From the NCBI GenBank assembly GCA_000697665.1, contig KL197713.1:1-64000 (forward strand): a stretch of DNA of 64,000 nucleotides, read 5' to 3'. The position numbers and the translations under genes are program-made. The notes beneath the pieces are model-generated. The model was not told the DNA's origin. It was given only the letters and a program-made list of their open reading frames with translations, and made no database searches. Positions 51,131-64,000 of this stretch are shown here, one piece after another (within the stretch, counting starts at the first letter, position 1; each line of letters opens with the position of its first letter). This DNA is from Jaapia argillacea MUCL 33604. Its lineage: Eukaryota > Basidiomycota > Agaricomycetes > Jaapiales > Jaapiaceae.

Positions 51131-52414
51131 GGGCGAGGATGAACAGGAAACGCGCTGACGTTGGCGCCATAGTTGTCTTTAGACCCGTCCGAGCTTTCAG
51201 TCACAAGATAAATCCGAGCAGCTCACGTAACTGGTGACCCGTGACCCGACCAGCTGCAACGATTCACTCGAAAACATCATGCTCATTGCAAACCGGCTCA
51301 AGTACTGGCCATTCAAGGCAGGATGACTGAGAAAACCTGGGGGAAAGTATGCAAAACCCCCAGGAATGGGCACCGCTCCCGCGGATGCAACCCATATAAC
51401 TCTCCAGCCTTCCATACGAGAGGTGCGGTGGAAAGAAACCAATACAATATGTGTGCGATACAACACGAACAAGGGTGAGGAGGGGGAGGGAAGGTGGAAT
51501 AAGGCAGACAGTCTTGAGGCACTCTGATCTTCGCCTACGCGATGGGTGTCGCGTCAGGCTGTTCAGTCTTCGCCCACACGTTTGGTGTCTGTTGAGGGCC
51601 GTCTTGTCTTCGCCCACGCGATTGGCGTCTCTTGCGGGCCGCTTGGTCTTCACCTACGCGTTTGGCATCTCTCCAGGCCGTCTGGTCTTGTGGTCTTCGG
51701 TCGACAGTGGTTATTGGCAGTAAGCGAGGCAAAGGTTGACAAGAATTTTGGCGGTTGACAGTAAGGTAGCATACTAGGTGCGATCAGTGACGACCTTGTG
51801 CGTGTGAGAGGGAGGATACTCACTGTCGACGACAAGCTGTGAACAGGAGCGGCACCACAGTGAGAGTACAAGACAAGAAAGGACGGGAAAACACGAAAAC
51901 ACCAGCGCACTGAAGAGAGGAGGGAGGAGATGTGTTCGAATTAGAAACCAGCAAGCTGACGCTTTTATAGGGAAGAGCTATACACTCGCCACGCACCTGG
52001 ATCAAAGCGACGATCAACCACACCCACCGTGCAGCCACAAAGCACCTACGACGAATTGTTCCAGATCTAAAGAACAAAAGAAACCTGATGGATTTGGATG
52101 GGGTGGACTTGCATTCCGCAGCTATGGTGGTTTGATGATTGGAAACTTGATTGGAGGGTTATCGGGTTGCCTGTGATTCTGCTTTGTGTGAGGGTGAGTT
52201 TGAGGATACACGAGATGCGAAAGTGTTTTACTGGTGAAGGTAGAAGTCAAGAGGCAAGAGGGGTAGTGGTCAGCCAGTTTGTAGCTTTGTTTAAGAGGCG
52301 CGATGGTGTGGCGCCTGTCCACGTGATTTCGCCCAAGGATCATGTGGACGCAAACAGAGCCAAATGTACGGTGGCTGAGACACTCACTCTGTCGCTGAGC
52401 TCAACTCGAAACCC
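51131..52414. promoter_or_regulatory. 1.28-kb divergent intergenic region (PDK / PRP38)
   Basis: Upstream of both the mitochondrial kinase gene (minus) and PRP38 (plus). It contains the minisatellite listed separately. On both strands open frames are short and frame-shift across the repeat, so I see no gene. A (purine)-rich patch lies near 51470-51500 and GC-poor sequence near 52140-52200. Confidence 0.4.
51528..51685. repeat. Minisatellite, four imperfect copies of about 40 bp
   Basis: Copies begin at 51528, 51567, 51607 and 51647 with lengths 39, 40, 40 and 39. Each starts TCTTC(G/A)CC(T/C)AC and continues with GCGTTTGG- or GCGATTGG-like sequence and a GGGCCG core. Identity between neighbours is roughly 75-85% by eye. 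A unit length that is not a multiple of three, and the stops, argue against coding. The repeat lies between the two divergent genes. Confidence 0.85.
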
Positions 52415-53464
52415 ATGGCGAACACAACCGTCCGCGGGGCACAGGCCATCCATGGCCAAAATCCTCAGGTACGTACGCCCAATGCACACCCCCTAGACAT
52501 GTTTTTCAAAACCTATAGTTCCTAGTCGAAACCGTCATTCGCAACCGCATCTGGGAGTCTGCTTACTGGAAAGAACATTGTTTCGCTCTTACAGGTTCGT
52601 TCACCCTCAAGTATCTCCGATATCTGTCCAGTACTGATCTGACTTGTGGCGTAGCGGAAAGTCTCATTGACAAGGCCATCGAAGTGAAAGCGATTGGTGG
52701 CGTCTATGGAAACCAAAAACCGACAGAGTTCATGTGTTTGCTCTTGAAATTACTGCAAATACAACCGGAAAAGGAGATTCTAGTCGAGTATCTTCAAGCA
52801 GACGAGTTCAAGTGAGTCCATCCCTTCCACTTGTCCCACATATCCATGACATTTCTGTGTGCGCAGGTACCTTCGAGCCTTGGCAGTAATGTACATTCGC
52901 ATGACCTTTGCCTCAGCCGAGGTATACGGTCTCCTCGAACCACTCCTCAAAGACTACCGCAAACTCCGCTACCGAAACACAGCCGGATACACCCTCACTT
53001 ATTTCGATGAATTCGTAGACCAACTGCTCCACGACGAACGCGTATGTGATATCATACTCCCTCGACTCGCCAAGAGGAGTGTATTGGAGGAGAATGGGGA
53101 TATTGGACCGAGGAAGAGCTTATTGTTGGATGCGTTGGAGGGCAGGAGTGAGAATGAGAAGGGTGATAGGAGCCGGAGTACGAGTCGTGAGCGGAGTAGG
53201 AGTAAGAGCGGGAGCAGGAGTAGGAGTAGGACGCCTGTGGGTGATGGTGAGAGATACTTATCAAGAAGCCCCTCGAGGTCGCCTTCGCCTACTGGCTCGA
53301 GATACGTGTCAAAAAGTCCTTCGAGGTCACCGCCAGCTGATGGTTCGAGATACGTCTCGCGAAGCCCTTCACGCTCACGGTCGAGGTCAAAGTCACCCTT
53401 TCGTTCACGCAGTCGGAGTATCTCTCCAGATCGAATGGACGCTGATCCACCTGACGCGTCGTAG
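52415..53464 (+). CDS. PRP38: Pre-mRNA splicing factor Prp38 with SR-rich tail
   Basis: Core tri-snRNP protein required for spliceosome activation. Exon 1 (from 52415) encodes MANTTVRGAQAIHGQNPQ, then FLVETVIRNRIWESAYWKEH after a short intron. The PRP38 fold continues with ALTAESLIDKAIEVKAIGGV, YGNQKPTEFMCLLLKLLQIQ, EYLQADEFKYLRALAVMYIR and DYRKLRYRNTAGYTLTYFDE. The C-terminus is an SR domain of about 100 residues. It holds a tandem 16-residue unit, RYLSRSPSRSPSPTGS at 53252, RYVSKSPSRSPPADGS at 53300 and a third diverging copy at 53348. SR tails are found on animal, plant and basidiomycete Prp38 but not on the budding yeast protein. Ends in DPPDAS. It is tail-to-tail with the mitoribosomal gene, 69 bp apart. 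Confidence 0.95.
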
Positions 53465-53533
53465 GCTGTTCCTCGCGAGCAGTGATGGCAAGAGATGGAG
53501 ATCGACATGTATATATTAGTGAAAGTCGTTATA

Positions 53534-54506
53534 CTACTTTGTGGCCTCAAACTCCTCAGTCTCGTATGTGCGCAATTGATTCGAGAGCTGCTTCCATCGT
53601 TCGGTAACCAAGGGGTTCTTCTGAATAGCCTTTTCAGAGAGGTATCCACGGTTCTGCCATTTGGTGTACCATTCTGGACGACGTTGTGGGTGAGTAGAAT
53701 GCGATACGATGATAGAGAGAGAAACAGACCAATATCTTTACGACGGATAGGAGCAGCATCCAACCTATCGGTGCGGCCTTTGATGTTATCACGAAGAGCG
53801 AGAGGGTTCAAGTATCTGCAGAATACGCTCCCGCCGAGTTTCTCGATAGCTTTAACAGCGGACTTTGAGGCGCGAGAGGGATTGATGTGGATGGGGGTTT
53901 TGAGATGTTCAGCACCCTGTAGGATAGATGAAATGAATGGCAAGGGAGATAGGGAAGACGAGAAGGGACGTACGTCTCCGAGGACCTTTACGCCATCATG
54001 GGCGTTATGTATACAGCCACTCAACAATAGCTCGCGGGCGGTGATGGGTTTATCAGGACTTGAAGTGAGACGACCTTGGTCTATCCAATGTTGGATCCTA
54101 TCCAAGTTGACGGGGGCCCAGACTTTGGCATTCCTAGGAAATGAAGGCGAGTTTAAGGATGAGGACGAGGGAGAGGCAAAAGACGGACTGATTGACGAAA
54201 CCCTTCTTGGGGAACAACTTGACGATGGGGGTCTGACCACCCTCGAACTGGAGACGAGGTTTGCCATTACCGGAACGAGCTTTTTGACCCTTGTGGCCCC
54301 TTCCTGAAGTTTTACCGTGACCGGACCTGCGACCTCTACCGACGCGTTTTTGCTAGTGAAGATAGGTTCGCAAACGGCTTGGGTCAGGATGGAGGAGTGT
54401 TAGGGAGAGCGGGACCTACGGAATGCTGGGAGTTGCGAGCTGGATGGAGATTGAAGAGATGGACGCTGGGACCAGTGGGCCGCAGACGAGTGACTGCAGC
54501 AGACAT
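53534..54506 (-). CDS. MRPL10: Mitochondrial ribosomal protein uL15m
   Basis: Large-subunit protein of the mitochondrial ribosome. It starts at 54506 ([20 protein letters not shown]), a basic leader, then after an intron [40 protein letters not shown] and [13 protein letters not shown], the bacterial L15 core. The next exon gives [20 protein letters not shown] and [20 protein letters not shown], then [20 protein letters not shown] and [20 protein letters not shown]. The final exon reads [20 protein letters not shown] and ends [10 protein letters not shown] at 53534; the longer frame through this part is a shadow. It is head-to-head with MOD5, 182 bp between starts. The C-terminal extension beyond bacterial L15 is usual for fungal homologues. 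Confidence 0.9.
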
Positions 54507-54688
54507 TGTGGTTGACGACGAGGGCGACAATGAGCAGGAGGTCGTTGTCGTCGTCAGTGACCGTGTGGTCGTTGTCAATGACGGCGTTGAAGACTGTTCG
54601 GTCGGCAGTCGGCGGCGCAAAAAGTCACGCAAGGTTAGGGTCGCCATTTATAACTTCGAAGTTAACTAATTTAGCCACTTACTCTTCT

Positions 54689-56735
54689 ATGCTGAAATCT
54701 ACAGTCATGTCGGTCTGCAAACCCATCATCACTATTTCTGGGACAACCGGCGTTGGAAAGTCAAAGCTAGCAATCCAACTCGCCCTTGCCCTCGCCAAAT
54801 CAGACAGCGCAAACTGCTCCGGTGCAAGGATCATCAATGCAGATTCCATGCAGGTCTATGCTGGCATGGATGTCATCACAAATAAAGTCCCTCTACACGA
54901 GCAACAAGGTGTCGATCATCTCCTCATGGGATTCAAGCAGCCTGGCGAGCAGTACGTCGTTGGTCAATGGGTTCACGACGCAATGAAGGCCGTAAGCCCA
55001 CTTCCTCTTTCTCAACCACGTTAGTTGACCGATGATAGTGTAGATCGACGAAACACACGCACGGAACCAGATCCCAATTGTAGTAGGAGGGACCGCATAC
55101 TGGATCCATCACCTTATTTTTCCAAATCGTCTATCCTCCACCGTTGATTCACAGCCCAGCTACTCTCCGCCCCCTTCCCCGTCTCCTTCCAAAGTCCCAC
55201 TCCCCTCTGAAAAACTCTCAGAAGCCCTCGAATCCCTCCCTCCAAACCTCCTCCACCTCTTCAATAACCTCCCATCCGACATTCCCTCTTCTGCAGCAGA
55301 GGCCATCGCCATGCACAATTTGTTGGTTGGGTTGGACCCAGTCGTTGGTACTAGATGGCATTGGAGGGACACGAGAAAGGTCTTTAGGTGCTTGAACATT
55401 ATCAAGGAAACTGGAAAGAGGACCAGCGACATTTGGGAGGAACAATCCAATGTCGGTTTCAAACCAAGGTGTCTTCCATCTTCTTCGTTTTATCAAGACC
55501 CAACCTGACCTGCGACGAGTCTCTAGGTACAGAACATTGTGTTTCTGGCTCTATGCGGATCTACCATCTTTATACCCCCGGTTAGACGCGCGTGTCGATG
55601 ACATGATTAAGGTCTCCCCTCTTCCTTCTCTGTCATCGTTCGCAAATTGAGATCTAATGTTTCTGTCGGCTAGCAAGGTTTACTAGACGAAATCCGCGAG
55701 TTGAAACGTATCGCCACGTCCTCTCCCAGACCAGGAGTCGCTACCACCGTCGTCCAAGACCAGGGTCAAGACGCCGACGATTACACGCCCGATTACACGC
55801 TAGGCATCTATCAGTCCATCGGTCAGTCGCACCATCGCACTATATTTTACCAACTAACCGACTCGTTTTTCCTCTTCGCTATCTAGGCTACAAAGAATTT
55901 CACACCTACCTGACCTCCCCAGACCCCACACAAAAATCTTTCGATGAAGCAGTCCAGCAAATGAAGTTTAGTACACGAAAGTATGCAAAAAGACAGGTCT
56001 CATGGATGAGGAACAAGATGTTACCCGCTGTTTATGCTGCCAACGCAGGCACTGATAGGGTGGAGATGAATGGAGAACGGGACGGCAATGTGGAGAGGGA
56101 AAGTGAAAGGATAGAATTCTTTTTGCTGGATGCAACGCGTGAGTACCCAAGATCGTTCGTCTATTCTCCCCGACTCGATACAGGTTCTTCCCATCACAGA
56201 GCTGCAGGAAAAGTGGGACTCTGACGTTAGAGATGTCGCTGAGCAGATCACACATGGTTAGTCACATCATCGCCCACTCCTTCCCCAGAATCGTTTTCAA
56301 TTCCCTCTCCTCTAGATTTTCTCCACGAACGTCAGCCCCCAGACCCTCTCTCGCTCTCTGAAGCCGCTCGTACAATGTTGACAATCAAGGACAGACCAAC
56401 AGAGCGAGTCATCCCCTTGATTTCTCATTTGACTCTCTTCGTCTTACGCATATCCTCGCAGCCCTATGGCAGTACTCACCGCCCGCCACCAAATTACCTG
56501 TCCCATATGCACATCAAACCCAGACGAGCCATTCATGGTAGAAGAAGGTTCTCAATGGGAAGCTCATCGACAATCGAGAGTACATCGAATGCTTGCGGCA
56601 AAGCAAAAGGGCGAGCCTTGGGGGAGACCCACCATTTCAAGGAAAGCAAGGAGATTGGCTTATCAACAGCAAAGGGCTGAAAATGGAGGCGAGGGTGAAG
56701 GCAGTGTACGCTCGTTGGCGGCGTTCTTGCCATAA
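54689..56735 (+). CDS. MOD5: tRNA dimethylallyltransferase with C2H2 finger
   Basis: Adds the isopentenyl group to A37 of tRNAs reading UNN codons. The P-loop is ISGTTGVGKSKLAIQLA, then INADSMQVYAGMDVITNK, VDHLLMGF and IPIVVGGTAYWIHHLIFPN. The middle has WHWRDTRKVFRCLNIIKETG and, after an intron, RYRTLCFWLYADLPSLYPRL. Then come DYTLGIYQSIGYKEFHTYL and MKFSTRKYAKRQVSWMRNKM. The C-terminus carries the eukaryotic finger: CPICTSNPDEPFMVEEGSQW, then EAHRQSRVH. Two Mets, 54689 and 54707, are six codons apart; yeast MOD5 uses two starts for mitochondrial and cytosolic pools, but six residues seem too few for that. An inserted Ser/Pro stretch (SYSPPPSPSPSKVPLPS) precedes EALESLPPNLLHL. Seven or more introns. 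Confidence 0.93.
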
Positions 56736-56887
56736 GTGCATTGCGAGTGCAAATACCTCAACTTCAACCCTTCATATATGGAAACGTTTTTCATTCTTGA
56801 TGACTTGTACAATCGATGCTATTGGTACAGAGTAAAGAAAGGACCTACCTGAGGAATTCGACTACACAGTCAACAGCTGCAAGTCCA

Positions 56888-58784
56888 CTAATCCATGCCA
56901 GCCCATTGAGGCAACCACTCCTCCCAATCCTCCCACCCTTCATCAACGTCATCGTCATCGACGAACTCATCGTAATCCTTCCTCGGGGGCTTATCATGCT
57001 TCCCGTGGTGCTTAACAGGGTTCAAAACCCTATCAATAATATGGACGGCACCATTCCTCGCCACACCATCATAGAACGGCACAGGCTGGCCATTCACGTA
57101 GAACTTGGTGACGAATGCCTTGGGCTTGTGTGGGCCTGGGACCGGGACCGGGAAACCGAACTTGGCAATGTGGATGTGTAGGTGGTGTTCGGGAAGCAGA
57201 GTCGGGAGAGTTACATTGACGGAGTAGAGGGGGGGTGGATGGGGGACATGGTGAGGTCCACGAGGAAGGTGAGGGGGGCGAGGGTGATTAGGCATACGTG
57301 GGGGACGAGGCGGTTGCGGCGTTTTAGGTGGACGAGGAGGACGAGGCAAATCCAAATCTTCGATATCCCATTCCTCGTCGCTCGCTTCTTCCCAGCAAGG
57401 GTCAACGTAAGACTCCTCATCAAAGTCGTCGTAGAATACATCATCAGAGTCGGATGTCGCGTTGTGATAATAGTCTGCCCGCCGGGGTTAGTACATGAAA
57501 GTGAAAATAAGGGAGACACGAACCTGTGTGCAAGATGAAATCTGGAATAATGTGATACTCCAAGACTTTCTTCAACACCCTCTCGCCGAAAGGAGAGAAG
57601 AGAAAGAGCTTCAATTTCAGCGGCAATCGGTCAAAAGCCTTGTTGGAAGGGATAAAGGCAGTCACGGCCGGATTGCCCTCCATCTCTGCAACCTCATAGC
57701 TGTCTGAGTGAAGGTGACGCCACTCCGTAGCCCCTGAAACAGCGACGCGCTGGAGTGCGGATGTCTGAATGAAAGGTGCAATCAACATTGACGAACTTTA
57801 GTGTGTGAATTAGGGGCATACTCACCGCAATCGAAAAGTAATGAGGGAGATTGAACAGTACCTGGAAAATCGACGGAGGTGGGATGAGAGGGTGGTTGAT
57901 CACATGGATAAATCCTTGATAAAGATTAATATGATTAGGTTCCGAGAGAGAAACGAAGACGGAATTATTCACCATTGGATGCGGGAACCTCTTTGATGAG
58001 TTTTGCGTACCAGTTGACATATCCTCCCAGGGGACCAGCGGCAACCTTGAGCCTGTAAGGCTCTCCGTCGAGAGAACCATCCGAAAGAGTCAGGTTAGTC
58101 GCCCAAGTATTGTTCTTGGCGAGGTTGACTTTGTTGAGTTGCTCAGGGATGACGTGGTAGAGCAAGACAGCGGTGAGGATCTTTCGGAACCTTTCCTTGC
58201 GCTTCTTGTCCTCACCAAAGTCATCAGAGTCGTCAAGGTCATCGACGGCAGAGATGGCGTCCAAAAAGTCCTCGTTATATGAAAGGAATGGGTGGGGCAT
58301 TTCATCGTCGCCGAGATCAGTGAGATCATGGTGTCCACGACGGGGCTTGCGGGGCAGCGCCGAGTTTGGTGGGGCAAAGAAGGTCAACCTGAACCAGGGA
58401 CATGAGGGTCCACAAATCCCGAAAGCATAAAACGACGAACCCGGCAGTGGAGGAATCGTTGAGAAGGTCAACCAGGACCCCGGTGAAATTTATCGCTTTC
58501 ACGAGGCGCGAGAACCTGGTTATAACTGGTGAGATCGAATCGCAAGAAAGGAAAGGAGGTGCGAACTGGGGGTGTTCATTCAATACTTCGTAAATGGTCT
58601 GGTCGGTGTGGCGAGTCGGGGGGTGGGGGAAATGCGGCTTTGTCTCCACCGTCCATTGTTCCTGTACGCTTTGCCAGAACAAGCTAGGGGGGTGCTCAGG
58701 CTCGAGGCCGTCAACTCGGTGTGCTGGGATGGCGGACACCGCCAAAGCGCCACACAAAGTGGCAGAAACAGTGGAGAACAGCAT
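56888..58784 (-). CDS. Secreted protein with two fasciclin (FAS1) domains
   Basis: Starts at 58784 with a signal peptide (MLFSTVSATLCGALAVSAIP). The first FAS1 repeat runs through FSRLVKAINFTGVLVDLLND, LTFFAPPNSALPRKP, FRKILTAVLLYHVIPEQLNK and GIIHVINHPLIPPPS. The second has ATEWRHLHSDSYEVAEMEG, VTAFIPSNKAFDRLPLKLKL, VLKKVLEYHIIPDF and a late GAVHIIDRVLNPVKHHG. A Pro/Arg/His-rich insert (PRPPRPPKTPQPPRPPRMPN) splits the second domain, and the end is acidic (DDDDVDEGWEDWEEWLPQW). FAS1 proteins act in cell adhesion and wall structure. No GPI-type hydrophobic tail is seen, so it is probably secreted or wall-bound. Exon borders near 57500, 57800, 57960 and 58400 are approximate. Confidence 0.86.
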
Positions 58785-59086
58785 GGTGGTATGCTTGCAG
58801 GCATCATGGAGGGCGAATGGTGACCTATATAGTGGAATATTGCGATGCGCAGTATCAATGAGGCAACACGGCCGCCTGGATCTGGCGGATGTCAGATGGA
58901 TAAAAGGTCAGAGTTTTGGCGATTAGCTGCGCATCATCGTTGAGTTATATAGCCCGAATAGGAGCACAACCCTCGAATCTGAAATCACAAATCATATCTC
59001 GTGCATACTCAAACTCAACGTCAGTCCGAGCGGGATATGGTAAGAGAGTCCAAGTGTATCGTATCCTACTACCATTGATGTACATT
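58785..59086. promoter_or_regulatory. Intergenic region, VMA1 3' end to FAS1-gene promoter
   Basis: 302 bp between two minus-strand genes. It contains a TATA-like TATATAG near 58826 on plus (CTATATA on minus), about 45 bp upstream of the FAS1-gene start on its own strand, a plausible core promoter. I see nothing else. Confidence 0.4.
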
Positions 59087-61475
59087 CTACTCTGCCATCT
59101 GTCGGAACTTCTCTTGTATCTCGCTGTACAACGCATCCAATTTCTGCTTTATAGGCTCCTTGCCTTGCGACGGTGACTGCGATCAAAGAATCCAGTCAGA
59201 TAATCAGAATTGCAGGAGCGAAAGACCGCACCTCGAATTTCATCTGGGAAAGCTTGAACATCAGATCGCTCGCAGAATCTCGAATCTTAGCGAACGTGAC
59301 GTCGCTCGACGACACCGTCTTGACCGCAGCATCGTGGAAGGCGACGAAATTGCGCAACATAGCGCTTGTCTTGTAGAACGGACAAAACCTATCGTACTCG
59401 CTCATGCCGTTCTGCTGCAAGAAATCATCCTTCAGCATCCTTGCGACTTCGAGGGTGATTTTGTCGTTCTCTCCAAGTGCACTCTTCCCGACCAATTGAA
59501 CAATTTCGGCAAGGTCCTCCTCTTTCTGGAGAATCTCCTTCGCCTTGGTTCGCAGCTCGACGAATCCAGGTTCGGTCGCTTCATAGTGAGGCTCGAGGAC
59601 TTTGGTGTATTTGGAGTAGGAAAGACTCCAGTTGACGGAGGGGAAATGTTTCCGCTGCGCAAGTTTCTTGTCCAGACCCCAGAAGACCTGCACGATACCC
59701 AGTGTTGCTGAAGTAACGGGATCAGAGAAATCTCCTCCCGGCGGCGACACTCTGGATCGAGAAGTCAATATAACTCTACAAATTGACCATCGGCCCAATT
59801 ACTCACGCTCCAACAATAGACACGGTCCCTTGCCTCACGGGATTTCCAAGGCAAGTCACCTTACCAGCTCGTTCGTAGAAACCAGCTAGCTTGGTACCGA
59901 GATATGCAGGGTAGCCAGAGTCAGCAGGCATCTCAGCGAGACGGCCAGAAATTTCACGCAAAGCCTCTGCCCAACGTGATGTTGAATCAGCCATCATGGA
60001 GACGTTATTGCCTTGGTCGCGGAAGTACTCTGCAAGAGTAATGCCGGTGTAAATGGAAGCTTCTCGTGCCGCCACTGGCATGTTTGATGTATTGGCAACG
60101 AGTGTCGTGCGCTTCATGATTGGTTCTTGGCGATCACCGATTTCCATCGTCAGTTCAGGGAACTAGATCCACGTCAGTGCATTCCTGAGGGGGCATGAAC
60201 GAAGAATGAGTTACATCCATCAATACTTCAGCCATCTGAGGATACTCGTGAGCAACATGATCGCCGATCGATTGGTAGGACCTACTTCGTTTCCTCGCTC
60301 GCCACAACCAACATATATGATAATATCACTGTTGGAGAACTTGGACAGTGCCTGAGAAATGACAGTCTTCCCACAACCGAATGCACCAGGGATGGCAGTT
60401 GTTCCACCCTGGACACAACTGTACAGAGATGAGCCCAAACAAGAAGGAAACGATGGGCGAGACTGACGGGAATAGGGCATCCAAGATCCGTTGCCCAGTC
60501 AAGAGGGGGTAATCGGCAGTGTGCTTCTCCGTTGTAGGGCGAGGGGCACGGACGGGCCATAATTGCATCATTGTGTGCTTTGTGGTCTTACCCTCGAATT
60601 CCGTTTCCAATACGATATCCTATGAATATTTGAAGATGAGCCGCGAGGATCGAGATGTACGGAGTAGTACGCACATTAACTGCGTAACTGCCCTTCTCTG
60701 CAATATGCGTCACCGTACCAAGCGCACGAGGGGACAACATGACTTTGTGATTGTCCACTAATGAGTTCTCATACACTCGCCCAAAGATATCGCCTCCCGT
60801 AACATGATCGCCAACCTGTGGAAGAACGTCGAGGCACAAATTGGTGGAAACAGCTGGCCACTCGTACCTTGACGTTGACGGGCGAGAAATCCCACTTCAA
60901 TGATCGGTCTAATGCTTCGGTGTTAATTCCGCGAGGGATATAGATTGACTTGGATAGTTCTTGAATTGCCTGTGGTGCAGCGATGTCAGATTGAGACCTC
61001 AGTCCAGACGGTATTGCATACACGCAGTGGGCGTTGAATCCCATCCACGATGTTCCCCATTAAACCTATGGGTGAAAGGTCACGCTTGGTTTGTTGACAG
61101 GGGGAACTCCGCACTCGCCTGGCCCAAGTTCTACACTCAAAGGCTTTCCTGTCCGCAGCACCGGGTCACCGACAGTCACTCCAGACGTCTCCTCGTAAAC
61201 TTGGATGGTAGCCTTGTCCGCATCGATTCGGATAACCTCTAATACACATCCATTTGCTATCATTCCAATGGCTACACGCGGATACAAAGACAACAAGTAC
61301 CTCCGACGAGTTCGTCATGTCCCACGCGAACAAGTTCGTACATTGCTGAACCGATCATGTTCTCTGCGATAACGACGGGACCAGAGACGCCAAAGACGGA
61401 GCCAAAGCGATGTTCGCGTTCCTCATCTGCGACCTTTGGGAGATTCCGTCTGGCATTTGGGAGAGCACCGGCCAT
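59087..61475 (-). CDS. VMA1: Vacuolar H+-ATPase catalytic subunit A
   Basis: ATP-hydrolysing subunit of the V1 sector, driving acidification of vacuoles and endosomes. It starts [20 protein letters not shown] at 61475; an upstream in-frame Met at 61523 is not supported by relatives. Visible motifs are [53 protein letters not shown], the Walker [57 protein letters not shown] and [20 protein letters not shown]. The C-terminus after the last intron is [29 protein letters not shown]. No intein is present: the YVGCGERG site where the yeast VMA1 intein sits is uninterrupted. About eleven introns split the gene. Confidence 0.97.
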
Positions 61476-61679
61476 GATATCAGATTGAAAAGTGAACGGG
61501 GGGACGCAGTACTCAGGCCGCACCCTCCTAAGTCTGATATCACAAACTACGGGACTGGGGCGGAGCCTGAATATCTCGGCAGTTTGCGTGGATCACATGA
61601 GGACATTGGCTGAGATGTGAAGTGACGCGTCCTTCACCAAGTCTTGCTTTGAACTCTACGTTTCGACTTTGCTATTATA
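61476..61679. promoter_or_regulatory. Bidirectional VMA1/RPT1 promoter
   Basis: 204 bp between two divergent essential genes. It contains a perfect ACGCGT at 61625-61630, about 50 bp before the RPT1 start, and CACATG near 61596. The yeast proteasome element GGTGGCAAA is not seen. Function of the ACGCGT here is inferred from the motif only. Confidence 0.35.
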
Positions 61680-63614
<1,935 letters not shown>

Positions 63615-64000
63615 ATATTTCTTTGGCGTGTTGTTGCATCTCGGACATGACATACTTTTCGACTTCTTGAACGAATGTTTGCTCTCCTGAAGCCGAAGGT
63701 GGCCCACCATCTCCTACCATCGAAGTCAGCGTTCAAATCCCTGCCACAACAGTGTTTGCTTGTGCTTGCATTCACGGCTGGCCAATCATGTGACCGTTAC
63801 ATGCCCCTCCGATCCAAGTGCAACCTTTCCTTTCATCCATCGCAACTTGATAAAGTTCAGATCTTACCACTCGTCTCACTCTCAAATCTCCTAGTCAGCA
63901 AGCTCTGTGCTCTATCCCCTAGGCGCCACAGTATACCACACCAAATAATCTAAATTCGTCTCCTGTCTTTTGTTCTTCATATCAATTTGTCATAGAGGTG
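63615..64000. other. Downstream flank of RPT1, no gene seen
   Basis: 386 bp to the window edge. A 92-codon open frame at 63675-63953 has no recognisable content and an unlikely composition. GTTCAAATCC at 63729 resembles a tRNA B box, but no acceptor stem or A box fits around it. Probably 3' leader and intergenic DNA. Confidence 0.4.

Noticed and set aside
51264-51910. Coding gene over the minisatellite
   Set aside because: Open frames there change phase between repeat copies, the predicted proteins are repeat-driven and basic, and no splice pattern makes them coherent.
53052-54267. 422-codon minus-strand open frame across PRP38 and the uL15m gene
   Set aside because: Its left half is the antisense of the SR-coding repeats. 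Only its right part coincides with uL15m exons, and the true C-terminus uses another frame.
60220-60480. An intein in VMA1, as in yeast
   Set aside because: The [15 protein letters not shown] sequence is interrupted only by an ordinary short intron; there is no Hint or homing-endonuclease sequence.
63675-63953. Possible small gene or tRNA after RPT1
   Set aside because: The 92-codon frame has no family features, and the tRNA B-box-like GTTCAAATCC at 63729 lacks a pairing T-stem, A box and acceptor stem.

Overview
This is nuclear DNA from a filamentous basidiomycete, most likely an agaricomycete. The genes are dense and broken by many introns, mostly 48-80 nt, with pyrimidine-rich tracts. The gene set is fungal: an Skt5-type chitin-synthase activator, Gpi1, Rho4, a Zn2Cys6 factor, a fungal LigB-type dioxygenase and Prp38 with an SR tail. 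I made spliced models by eye from reading-frame continuity, splice signals and family motifs. Most outer limits are good to the base. Inner exon borders are given only where I checked them.

Layout. 1-12.6 kb: the 3' end of an unrecognised gene, GPI1, RHO4, PIG-X, bifunctional PFK-2/FBPase-2, polynucleotide kinase-phosphatase, a TXNL1-like thioredoxin and SKT5. 12.8-24.1 kb: a PHD-JmjC demethylase, PGK1, a small coiled-coil protein, SDA1, a Nudix ADP-sugar hydrolase and GAL7. 24.2-36 kb: DDX41, a LigB dioxygenase, a RecQ helicase, NUF2 and an ING protein. 36-39.8 kb is the one long stretch with no gene I can defend. 39.8-51.1 kb: an uncharacterised gene, a Zn2Cys6 factor, a very long DYRK kinase and a mitochondrial dehydrogenase kinase. 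51.1-52.4 kb is intergenic and holds a 40-bp minisatellite. 52.4-63.6 kb: PRP38, mitochondrial uL15, MOD5, a two-FAS1-domain secreted protein, VMA1 and RPT1.

Themes. Housekeeping genes dominate, arranged as head-to-head pairs with gaps of about 80-210 bp and tail-to-tail pairs with gaps of about 70-220 bp. Two GPI-anchor genes (GPI1, PIG-X) flank RHO4, and SKT5 lies 6 kb further on, giving a local cell-surface bias. RecQ and NUF2 share a short promoter with a perfect MluI-box-like palindrome. Splicing is unusual: two introns appear to be GC-AG, and five internal exons of 12-28 nt are needed to keep conserved motifs in frame.

I found no rRNA, tRNA, CRISPR array or intact mobile element.
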